Made by a program: the position numbers and the translations under genes
In this document: piece after piece, positions 25,701 through 31,394 of the stretch
How the letters are laid out: every line of letters begins with the position of its first letter
Numbering within the stretch: the stretch's first letter is position 1
From: Bacteroidetes bacterium UBA2475
GTDB lineage: Bacteria > Bacteroidota > Bacteroidia > B-17B0 > Aurantibacillaceae
Direction: 5' to 3'
Assembly: GCA_002342065.1 (NCBI GenBank)
Contig: DDPF01000001.1
Location: forward strand, 1 to 43,167
DNA: 43,167 bases
The notes under the pieces: model-generated
What the model was told of the DNA's origin: nothing
Database searches by the model: none
What the model saw: the letters and a program-made list of their open reading frames with translations, nothing else

Positions 25701-27289
25701 ACACAATTTGTTTTTCTCAAAGTGCAACCGTTAGTGCCAGTGGTGCCCTTAATTATACTTGGTCACCGGCTGCGACACTTAGCAGCAGTATTACGGTTAC
25801 TGTAACTGCAAATCCAATCTCAACAACGGTTTATAGTATTACGGGAGTAGATGCTAACGGATGTTCTACAACAAATACGACTCAGGTTATTGTTAACCCA
25901 TTACCAAATTTAGCTGTTACAAGTAACACTATGTGTTTTGGTTCGAGCGCCTTATTAACTATAAATGGTGCTGCAGGTTATACCTGGACGCCATCCAACA
26001 CATTAACAAATCCGAACAATCCAACGGTTACGGCAACACCAACAATAAGCACCACATATACTATAACAGGTATTAGCCCCGAAGGTTGTTTTAACGCAAC
26101 AACCACAAGTGTTTTTGTAAATCCTTTGCCTGTTCTATCTACGTCAAGCCACACTATCTGTTACGGCAATTCCGCAAACGTTAGTGTTTCGGGCGCAACC
26201 AATTACACATGGACGCCACCTACTAATTTAAATACCACTAGCCAGCCTAACGTTATTGCAACACCCACACAAAACACCACTTATAGTGTAACCGGTCAGG
26301 ATCTTAATGGTTGTATATCCTCAACAATATCATCTGTAATAGTAAATCCACTTCCAATTATAACTATTACATCACCATCTGTGATATGTGCCGGACAAAG
26401 TGCATTACTTTCTTCGAGTGGAGCGAATACATATACATGGAGCAATTCATCTGTTTCGGCCTCACAATTTGTAAGCCCTGTAGTTGCAACGAGTTATACT
26501 GTAATTGGTACAGATGGCAACGGTTGTATAAACACAGGAACTGTATTTATAAATGTTTTGATACAACCCACTTTAACAATTAGCGGAAGCCAAACGGTGT
26601 GTCTAGGAAACACACTTGATCTAACGGCCAGCGGTGGAATTAATTATACCTGGAATACAGGCGACAGTACAAACCTAATTAGCGTTGAACCTGCTACAAA
26701 TACAACGTATACAGTAAATGCCGGGATCGCTCCTTGTAATTCATCAACGGTAATTGCCGTTACAGTTTATACACCACAGTCAGTTACGGCTTATGCTCAG
26801 CCACCTAAGATCATTTATGGTTCATCGAGTACTTTATTTGGTAATGGCGCTACAGGGAACACATACACATGGTCTGCCACCACAGGAATAAACTGCAATA
26901 ACTGTGATACTAATACAGTTGCACCACCTTCAACAACTGTTTACACAGTAACTATTACCGATAATAACGGATGTGTTGTAACTAATACAGTGCTTGTTGA
27001 AGTGGATATACTTTGCGGAGATGCCTTTGTGCCTTCAGCATTTAGTCCTAATAATGATGGCTTTAATGATTTCTGGTGTGTTTATGGAAATTGCATTACG
27101 TCTATGAATGTACAGGTTTATAATCGTTGGGGAGAAAAGGTTTTCGAAAGTGACGATAAAAATATATGCTGGGATGGAATGTATAAAGGAGTTCAACAAA
27201 ACGACGCGGTATTTATTTATCAATTATCAGCAGAGTTTGTTAATGGCGAAAAGATCGTTAAAAAAGGGAATTTCACACTCACATGGTAG
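19763..27289 (+). CDS. Giant surface adhesin B with T9SS type B C-terminal signal
   Basis: This 2508-residue secreted protein has a signal peptide (MRKIYPILILILFSLKTFSS). A long N-terminal half (to about residue 1590) is made of DUF11-like beta domains, with NVTVSLTMPGGINYQIG and NLTVNVNIPPGVIIISG. It includes two likely Ca2+-binding loops, DNNDDGLPD (about 616) and DVNSNGLYNVGD. Eleven Ig-like repeats of about 75 residues follow (about 1593-2415), each with an early and a late cysteine. A type B T9SS domain of about 90 residues ends the protein: DAFVPSAFSPNNDGFNDFW, NRWGEKVFES and WDGMYKG. The C-terminal repeats and sorting domain closely match adhesin A, while the N-terminal half is unrelated by eye. 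Its SprF partner follows 55 bases downstream. Confidence 0.9.
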   Translation: MRKIYPILILILFSLKTFSSGGYITISSTVPGSITVCGQSKVFSFVINNPSAFNLTNVTVSLTMPGGINYQIGSVTNATQLTTVPLNAPTFSLANLPSLTSVVITYTASADCNILNYLSLGLPTENKIQVNYTAGSNTTFDTHTTQLFFVKQPNLSITTITNQSFSGTIGGTFTRCITITNGGTGELSTFTLTNVHGNGIQITSASPGVWTSVGTTETYVLNSADFTTIGNNNTLFETGESITICENVTIINCSSVLSTFTSAWGCNAQACQTSVSTANVIFPSFVPNLVITAQPSVNPCLGAGNVSQQTLKIVNTGAGQAINTLLNIYQTSGPTYYDASQQTEIIIASITIKVNAGAPSPLAPTSTSASAAGCLTGSPKGAVALTIPTINAGDTVRITWNTQSCCNQGYGYYNGWAYNASYQSICLNNYVVPAAWGQVYTQNYVFNIVNNGSPSTIVSGQTSTFNYLLNGVYNSSPALNDAYLKITFTVSPCYTYSLNTIKIINSVGTVTFLPASVNQVGNVITAVFSGSPPFTSTLYSTLEQAQLLIDLTGNCTSCVSGPGAIDVGVYYSPSAACGCEMLLNSSSFNLNLVCPVTCTGLNFLNYSIKRTSYGAPDNNDDGLPDGFGSLNFTKIKTSRAMYGDTVTSSFYAKVKTNVTNPNWQYCYASSTISNGNNLTSLGGKLKIYRLNALFATCNIGGVPAVAPATTFNYDLSATALIASGGVATGFVFIDNDSLIFEPQYKVTTNIGGAILPCSTTNTFIVSDVVNPTNPINIFSCNTFQGNFAIIGYYYTNYGPDSYNASDCNQIVITQNYYLSIGPCCSNYAGGNLFPFEYRNWARIDTLKTILPVGYQFVAATFYDTRTMGTFNASSSPIFTIAPISAATNTLVFPVGSFFTSASTPSITPSDDGFYGVFTATIEPSCGVVQNVAQNIGYYWTFNPTGYLPPATALNQSNDNTQDAITYVGPSIFLQSPLPFINATSNIVSWDISLSNTTNSPANNTWFSVPTISGISINTVVDLTTSATLTPVGGIYQLGTFPNSTVKNYRLYGTYTSCAQDSIIVHAGWNCQGYPATLATYPCVTKKITLKSTPQSPLLITNVITPSTIINLCDTASYEVIGTNVQLGSVYNLTVNVNIPPGVIIISGSSQLSYPIINPYVTIGDPIYLGGTTYQYNISVASPSIGANGLPGILSVGNNAVKIKFKVRTTCGYTSGSLASFSFFGVSGCGASTGQLVSLSSQLGIAGASIPYTTNTVLKSTFISPCNNASTLRVSSQNLGPLSFGNSDSIRVKLPYGVSYVAASFAGISNPPVNTIPSITIINNEQNLAWKLPTGVVSNDSTVFNINYTGNPIQLGCNISNFEGKTTSSSALLCTLTNSFCGVQVVTGGDTLPIFTFKSYLTLINAGGYSVPNPPSGETGYVNFTINNTGQTLNASNSTIISYYNDVNSNGLYNVGDILITTHTLNAAIPSNGTYAYNYTLNIPSGAACHLIAVLDTAINHCSCNSSQIVLNLPLRNTAIDTSICSGQTAIIGYNPITNYSYSWTPTTNLSSAAISNPVVNGVNATTSNITTNYIVTVNRNTCLSNDTAVVTIKPNPTLTITPTNTTICFGNASNVSVSGANSYTWLPSSTVNNSVSPTVIANPTLTTTYTVTGLAINGCSSSSVTSITVNPLPNVIASSNTICALQSGTIAANGAVNYTWTPAATLSSSTSPNVTANPLTTTIYSVTGMDANGCLKTSTTTVFVNPLPNVTATSNTICLLQSGTMVAGGAANYTWSPSATLNSSVIPNVIANPTVTTVYTLTGVDANGCLNTNTSTVVVNSLPNVAATSNTICTTLSGTLAASGAVNYTWTPAATLNNSLTINVIANPTVTTVYTITGVDANGCMKTNTTQVMVNPLPNVTASNATICLLQSASIIANGATNYTWSPPATLSSSITATVTANPLATTIYTVTGMDVNGCIKTNTASVLVNPLPNVAATSNTICFSQSATVSASGALNYTWSPAATLSSSITVTVTANPISTTVYSITGVDANGCSTTNTTQVIVNPLPNLAVTSNTMCFGSSALLTINGAAGYTWTPSNTLTNPNNPTVTATPTISTTYTITGISPEGCFNATTTSVFVNPLPVLSTSSHTICYGNSANVSVSGATNYTWTPPTNLNTTSQPNVIATPTQNTTYSVTGQDLNGCISSTISSVIVNPLPIITITSPSVICAGQSALLSSSGANTYTWSNSSVSASQFVSPVVATSYTVIGTDGNGCINTGTVFINVLIQPTLTISGSQTVCLGNTLDLTASGGINYTWNTGDSTNLISVEPATNTTYTVNAGIAPCNSSTVIAVTVYTPQSVTAYAQPPKIIYGSSSTLFGNGATGNTYTWSATTGINCNNCDTNTVAPPSTTVYTVTITDNNGCVVTNTVLVEVDILCGDAFVPSAFSPNNDGFNDFWCVYGNCITSMNVQVYNRWGEKVFESDDKNICWDGMYKGVQQNDAVFIYQLSAEFVNGEKIVKKGNFTLTW
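24776..26350 (+). repeat. Seven tandem 225-bp coding repeats in adhesin B
   Basis: Unit starts fall at 24776, 25001, 25226, 25451, 25676, 25901 and 26126, with the next related unit at 26351. Every step is exactly 225 bases (75 codons), with no insertion or deletion. Each unit starts LPN or LPV, has NYTW near the middle and ends with a GC...VNP segment. The later units (from 26126) resemble adhesin A repeats 17265-17710 more than they resemble their own neighbours. Confidence 0.85.
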
Positions 27290-27344
27290 GGATTTCATAG
27301 AATAGAAGATTTTTTAATAATAGTATCATTAAAATAAAATTGAA

Positions 27345-28373
27345 ATGAAAAAGATCTACATCATAGTTTTATTCTTAATATTTAAGAATATTATTGCGCA
27401 GGATACTCACCTGACTCAATATTTTATTTCGCCTCAAAGTATTAACCCTGCAGCTTTTGGTGTAATAAATTCTTTTGAGGCTGGACTTCAGTATAAATCA
27501 CAATGGAATACTTTCACACGGGGTTTTACGTCTTACTCAGCTTTTATCAATAAACAAATACCCACTAAAAACAAGAAAAAAAATAAAGGTTTTTTCTCAA
27601 TAGGTTTAAACTTTGGCTACGACAAATCGGGAGATAGTAAATTAACAACCATTGCGGGGAGTTTACCTATTAACTATTCTTTAAAATTAAATGATCGAAA
27701 TTTTTTAACTTCAGGAGTATCAATTGGATTTGCACAAAAAACATTAGCAGGTATTAACCGAACATGGGGCTCTCAATACGATGGCTTTAACTATAACTCA
27801 TCTTTACCAAACGAAAATAAAATTCATCAATCCGTTTCTATTATTGACTTAGGTTCAGGAATTGCTTGGGTAAATAAAAAGAATGGCAAAAAATTTGCAG
27901 TAACTACCGAGCCTTCAAACACACTAGGTTTTTCGGTTGCGCATATAAATAAGCCAAATTATTCATTTTATAAAAACAGTAAGGAAAGATTATTGATGCG
28001 CTTTAATTTATACGAATCATTTAATTATTCCTTTACAGGTTCGCCTTATTCTATTTCGCCATCAATCATGCTGCAATATCAAGGTGGTGCGAGCGAAATC
28101 ATTTTAGGAACTATGTTTCATTATCAAATAAGCGGAGATTCATATATTACTGGCTTAAAAAAAACCACTTCCGTTGGGTTTGGAGCTTTTTACAGGTTTA
28201 AAGACGCCCTAGCGATAAATACGTTTATTGAGGTAAAAAAAATAATTATAGGCGCGTCGTATGATGTGAATTTGTCTACATTACAACAAACATCTAAAAA
28301 CAAAGGTGGCCTGGAAATATTTATTAAAATAAAAAATACAAATTATTTATACAAAGGATTTAGTAAGTGGTGA
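27345..28373 (+). CDS. PorP/SprF family protein B, partner of adhesin B
   Basis: This 342-residue outer-membrane protein has a signal peptide ending IIAQ, then DTHLTQYFISPQSINPAAFG, QYKSQWNTFTRGFTSYSAF and a C-terminal KGGLEIFIKIKN. It is a close paralogue of the protein at 18427, identical in length and over many blocks (such as FGVINSFEAG and ERLLMRFNLYESFNY). It starts 55 bases after adhesin B, rather than directly adjacent as in copy A. It probably supports export or anchoring of adhesin B, as SprF does for SprB. The 240 bases after it contain no gene that I can see apart from the next promoter. Confidence 0.93.
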   Translation: MKKIYIIVLFLIFKNIIAQDTHLTQYFISPQSINPAAFGVINSFEAGLQYKSQWNTFTRGFTSYSAFINKQIPTKNKKKNKGFFSIGLNFGYDKSGDSKLTTIAGSLPINYSLKLNDRNFLTSGVSIGFAQKTLAGINRTWGSQYDGFNYNSSLPNENKIHQSVSIIDLGSGIAWVNKKNGKKFAVTTEPSNTLGFSVAHINKPNYSFYKNSKERLLMRFNLYESFNYSFTGSPYSISPSIMLQYQGGASEIILGTMFHYQISGDSYITGLKKTTSVGFGAFYRFKDALAINTFIEVKKIIIGASYDVNLSTLQQTSKNKGGLEIFIKIKNTNYLYKGFSKW

Positions 28374-28569
28374 TGATTTAATTATTTTCTAAAATTTTAC
28401 CATAAATACAAATAAAAAAAGTAGCTAAATCTTTGTATACATTCATTATCAAGTATATTTACGCTTTTTCATTCTTCATTTGACGACTCCAAAAAAGAAT
28501 TTAACATTGTTCTAAAAGGATATAACACACAAATAATGTTTAACGGTAACTTATTATCTCTTTAATATT

Positions 28570-28577
28570 TATATTTG
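28570..28577 (+). promoter_or_regulatory. -7 element of the DUF2911 gene
   Basis: TATATTTG matches TAnnTTTG exactly, 36 bases before the ATG at 28614. No clear TTTG is seen at the -33 position. Confidence 0.45.
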
Positions 28578-28613
28578 ACAACTTTAAATAATATAAACTA
28601 AAACCAAAATACC

Positions 28614-29471
28614 ATGTTGCAAAAATTAAGATCGTTTACTACAGCCATTGCGTTTGTAGCAATTACTGCGGGCAGTGTTAATGCACAGCAATTAAAAGTG
28701 CCTGCTCCAAGTCCATTACAAACCGTTAAACAAGCTTTTGCTTTATCAGATATTACAATAGAGTATTCTCGTCCAGGTGCAAAAGGCCGTGTTATTTTTG
28801 GAGATGTTGTTCCATTTGGAAAAGTTTGGCGCACCGGTGCTAATGGCGCAACCAAAATTACTTTTGGCGAAGATGTAAAAGTAGAAGGCAACGATGTAAA
28901 AGCCGGAACTTATGCTTTATATACTGTACCAAATAAAGACAGTTGGGAAATTATGTTATACAAAGACCTAACTTTAGGTGGAAACGTAGCAGACTACAAA
29001 AAAGAAAATGAATTAGTACGTTTTGTTGTAAAAACTGCTAAAATGGGTGATGATAAAGTAGAAACTTTTTCAATTGACTTTTCGGATATTACAGCAACTA
29101 CAGTAAAAATTGAATTAGTTTGGGAAAAAACACGTGTGCCAATTAATGTAGTGGCAGATATTGACAGCAAGATTATGAAAACAATTGAATCTACTATTGT
29201 TAAAGATAGTCGTCCTTATTTTCAAGCAGCTACCTATTACTACGATAATGATAAAGATTTAAAATTAGCCGGAGAATGGGCAGACAAAGCTTTTGCCGCT
29301 AACCCAAAAGCATATTGGGTATTAATGTTAAAAGCAAAGATACAAGCAAAACAAAAAGATTCTAAAGGAGCTGTTGCAACAGCAGAACAAGTAATTACAA
29401 TTGCAACAACTGAACAAGATGACGCTTATGTAGCTCAAGCAAAAAAATTAATTGCTGAGAATAAAAAATAA
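28614..29471 (+). CDS. DUF2911 domain exported protein with C-terminal TPR-like helices
   Basis: This 285-residue protein has a signal peptide (about 1-25, ending VNAQ). The DUF2911 domain (about 30-170) is well marked by ITIEYSRPGAKGRVIFG, VPFGKVWRTGANGATKI and AGTYALYTVPNKDSWEIML. The C-terminal part (about 190-285) is helical with WADKAFAANPKAYWVLMLKA, which looks like one or two TPR-type hairpins. The domain's biochemical role is unknown; it is widespread in Bacteroidota and periplasmic or secreted. It is monocistronic, with its own -7 element and a strong terminator. Confidence 0.9.
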   Translation: MLQKLRSFTTAIAFVAITAGSVNAQQLKVPAPSPLQTVKQAFALSDITIEYSRPGAKGRVIFGDVVPFGKVWRTGANGATKITFGEDVKVEGNDVKAGTYALYTVPNKDSWEIMLYKDLTLGGNVADYKKENELVRFVVKTAKMGDDKVETFSIDFSDITATTVKIELVWEKTRVPINVVADIDSKIMKTIESTIVKDSRPYFQAATYYYDNDKDLKLAGEWADKAFAANPKAYWVLMLKAKIQAKQKDSKGAVATAEQVITIATTEQDDAYVAQAKKLIAENKK

Positions 29472-29499
29472 TTCAAAAAAAATAATTTGAAATATAGAG

Positions 29500-29528
29500 A
29501 TCCCGCATAAACATGCGGGATTTTTTTA
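29500..29528 (+). terminator. Terminator of the DUF2911 gene
   Basis: A perfect 9-bp stem ATCCCGCAT/ATGCGGGAT (29500-29508, 29513-29521) with a 4-base loop is followed by a run of T residues. It lies just before the stop of the convergent symporter gene. Confidence 0.9.
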
Positions 29529-31223
29529 TACTTTTTTTGCGAGTGCATTAAAAACTGACTGTATTACAAATGCAAAGAACATAACCAATAAACAACCAAT
29601 AACGTTCAGCCACAAGAACGCTGTAAGCTCAACTATCCATGCATACACAATAAATGCTTCTGCGATCAGAGCTGCATAAAATACCGCTGCTCCCCCTACC
29701 CGCTTCATGTAAAAGGCAACGAGGAAAATTCCCAAAATAGTGCCGTAAAATAAAGAGCCCAGAATATTTACTGCTTCAATTAAATTTCCCAATCTGCTGG
29801 CATAAAAAGCTACCACAATACAAAATACGCCCCATGCTACTGTTGCCCAGCGTGAGGCAGACAAATATTTCTTCTCACTCCCTTCTTTTTTAAAGATGCG
29901 AATATAAAAATCTACTATGGTGGTTGAAGCCAATGAATTTAAACCAGAGGCGGTTGATCCCATAGCCGCTAAAAAAATAACAGCAATTAAAATGCCTACT
30001 ACTCCAATAGGTAATTGCTGTGTTACGAAACTTAAAAAAATATAATTGGTATCATTTGTATCTGCTTTTTTGTCATTCTTTTTCATTAAAACAGTTACTT
30101 CTTTTCTTATCTCCGTATTTTTTTTATCTGCCAGCTGAACTCTGGTGCGCGCTTCACCAATTTCTTTTTCGTCGTTTGAATGAATGGCATTAACTAATTG
30201 CTCTACCTGCGCTTGTTTTTCTTTATGAGCAAGAGCGTATTTATTTTCCAGTTCTTTAAAATCATTCTTATAAATACTTTTCTCAAGTTGCGTCACCTCT
30301 ACTTTATTAAAAAAGATAGGTGCCTGGTGAAACTGGTAAAACGTAAATACCAAAACACCAATTAATAAAATAAAGAATTGCATAGGTATCTTTACCAAAC
30401 CATTCATAATTAAACCTAAACGACTTTGCGTAACAGAACTGCCGGTTAAGTAGCGACCTACCTGCGATTGATCTGTTCCAAAATAAGAAAGCTGCAAAAA
30501 GAACCCACCAATAATACCTGACCAGATATTGTAACGGTTATTAAGATCAAAGGTTGTATCAATTGCATTAAGCTTGTTCATCTTTCCGGCAATATGTAAA
30601 GCGTCGGTAAAGCTTACATTTTCAGGAAGCAAATGAATTACCATATAAGCTGCTAAGAACAAGCCTCCAAAAATAATAGCCATTTGTAATACCTGTGTGT
30701 GCGAAACAGCTTTGGTGCCACCATAAACCGTATACACAATTACTATAACGCCATTAAACAGTATAGTGTAAAAAATATCTACTCCTAAAATTGTAGACAA
30801 AATAATTGCGGGTGCATAGATCGTAATACCCGTCGAGAGGCCGCGTTGCAGCAAAAACAAAAATGCAGTAAGCGAGCGGGTCTTATTATCAAAACGTTTT
30901 TCGAGAAATTCATACGCTGTAAATACTTTAAGCTTATTGAACATGGGAATAAATGTGATACACAAAACAACCATTGCTAAAGGCAAACCAAAATAGAATT
31001 GCACAAAACGCAATCCATCACTATAACCTTGTCCGGGGGCTGATAAAAACGTAATAGCACTTGCCTGCGTTGCCATAACAGAAAGGCCCACATGATACCA
31101 TGGTAATTTTCTGTCTGCTAATAAATAACCTTCAATGTTTTTTGTACCACGGCTTTTCCAAATACCATAAAGTATTATAAATAAAAGCGTAATGCTTAAA
31201 ACCAGCCAGTCTATTAAACTCAT
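29526..31223 (-). CDS. Sodium:solute symporter (SSS family) with internal charged insertion
   Basis: This 565-residue inner-membrane transporter belongs to the solute:sodium symporter family. Supporting stretches are GYLLADRKLPWYHVGLSVMA, SAITFLSAPGQGYSDG, YTVYGGTKAVSHTQVLQ, GTDQSQVGRYLTG and AAMGSTASGLNSLAS. The family core is interrupted at about 303-388 by a hydrophilic, coiled-coil-like segment (KSIYKNDFKELENKYALAHK through KKADTNDTN) between membrane helices. Related Bacteroidota symporters often carry such an insertion, but its role is unknown. The ATG overlaps the TGA of the 37-residue membrane peptide upstream (ATGA), and the PIG-L gene precedes both. The substrate is unknown; a sugar or amino-sugar is plausible from the context. 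Confidence 0.9.
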   Translation of the reverse strand: MSLIDWLVLSITLLFIILYGIWKSRGTKNIEGYLLADRKLPWYHVGLSVMATQASAITFLSAPGQGYSDGLRFVQFYFGLPLAMVVLCITFIPMFNKLKVFTAYEFLEKRFDNKTRSLTAFLFLLQRGLSTGITIYAPAIILSTILGVDIFYTILFNGVIVIVYTVYGGTKAVSHTQVLQMAIIFGGLFLAAYMVIHLLPENVSFTDALHIAGKMNKLNAIDTTFDLNNRYNIWSGIIGGFFLQLSYFGTDQSQVGRYLTGSSVTQSRLGLIMNGLVKIPMQFFILLIGVLVFTFYQFHQAPIFFNKVEVTQLEKSIYKNDFKELENKYALAHKEKQAQVEQLVNAIHSNDEKEIGEARTRVQLADKKNTEIRKEVTVLMKKNDKKADTNDTNYIFLSFVTQQLPIGVVGILIAVIFLAAMGSTASGLNSLASTTIVDFYIRIFKKEGSEKKYLSASRWATVAWGVFCIVVAFYASRLGNLIEAVNILGSLFYGTILGIFLVAFYMKRVGGAAVFYAALIAEAFIVYAWIVELTAFLWLNVIGCLLVMFFAFVIQSVFNALAKKV

Positions 31224-31333
31224 TTAAAATACTGTGTAAAAAAATAAAGGAAAATAATTACAACAACCAGAACAGCAACCACCACCGTGTATACAACATA
31301 CCATCTTTTAAGTATTGGTTTATTTTGATCCAT
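31220..31333 (-). CDS. 37-residue single-pass membrane peptide coupled to the symporter
   Basis: A short open frame not listed among the longer genes reads MDQNKPILKRWYVVYTVVVA and then VLVVVIIFLYFFTQYFK. It has a polar, basic N-terminus, one hydrophobic helix of about 22 residues, and a short tail. Its TGA overlaps the symporter ATG (ATGA), the classic arrangement for translational coupling. The charge pattern predicts the N-terminus inside. Small companion subunits are known for some SSS transporters (for example YjcH-type proteins beside ActP), but I see no similarity beyond size and position. It may be an accessory subunit or simply a coupled peptide. Confidence 0.65.
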   Translation of the reverse strand: MDQNKPILKRWYVVYTVVVAVLVVVIIFLYFFTQYFK

Positions 31334-31343
31334 TTTTAAAATT

Positions 31344-31385
31344 CTTAGTGTATCTCTGTGCCCTCAGTGCCTTAGTGGTTAAAAA
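31344..31385. repeat. Short interspersed repeat-like sequence between PIG-L and the membrane peptide
   Basis: On the minus strand this reads AACCACTAAGGCACTGAG and continues GGCACAGAGATACACTAAG. It is internally repetitive (CTAAGGCAC / TGAGGGCAC) and fills most of the 61-base gap. From memory, strings like this are common in Bacteroidota intergenic DNA. Its AACCAC start recalls the ends of the element at 38592-38730. Confidence 0.45.
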
Positions 31386-31394
31386 CATACACAA

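Noticed and set aside
24776..26350. Regular repeats that might suggest a CRISPR or satellite array
   Set aside because: The units are 225 bases, in frame, and encode Ig-like domains with conserved Cys and Trp; there are no short identical repeats with unique spacers.
28374..28613. A second pseudogene remnant after SprF B, as the duplication model might predict
   Set aside because: I read this gap in all frames for the LYNIKPLT or DYxQFR patterns and saw none; only a promoter element for the next gene is present.
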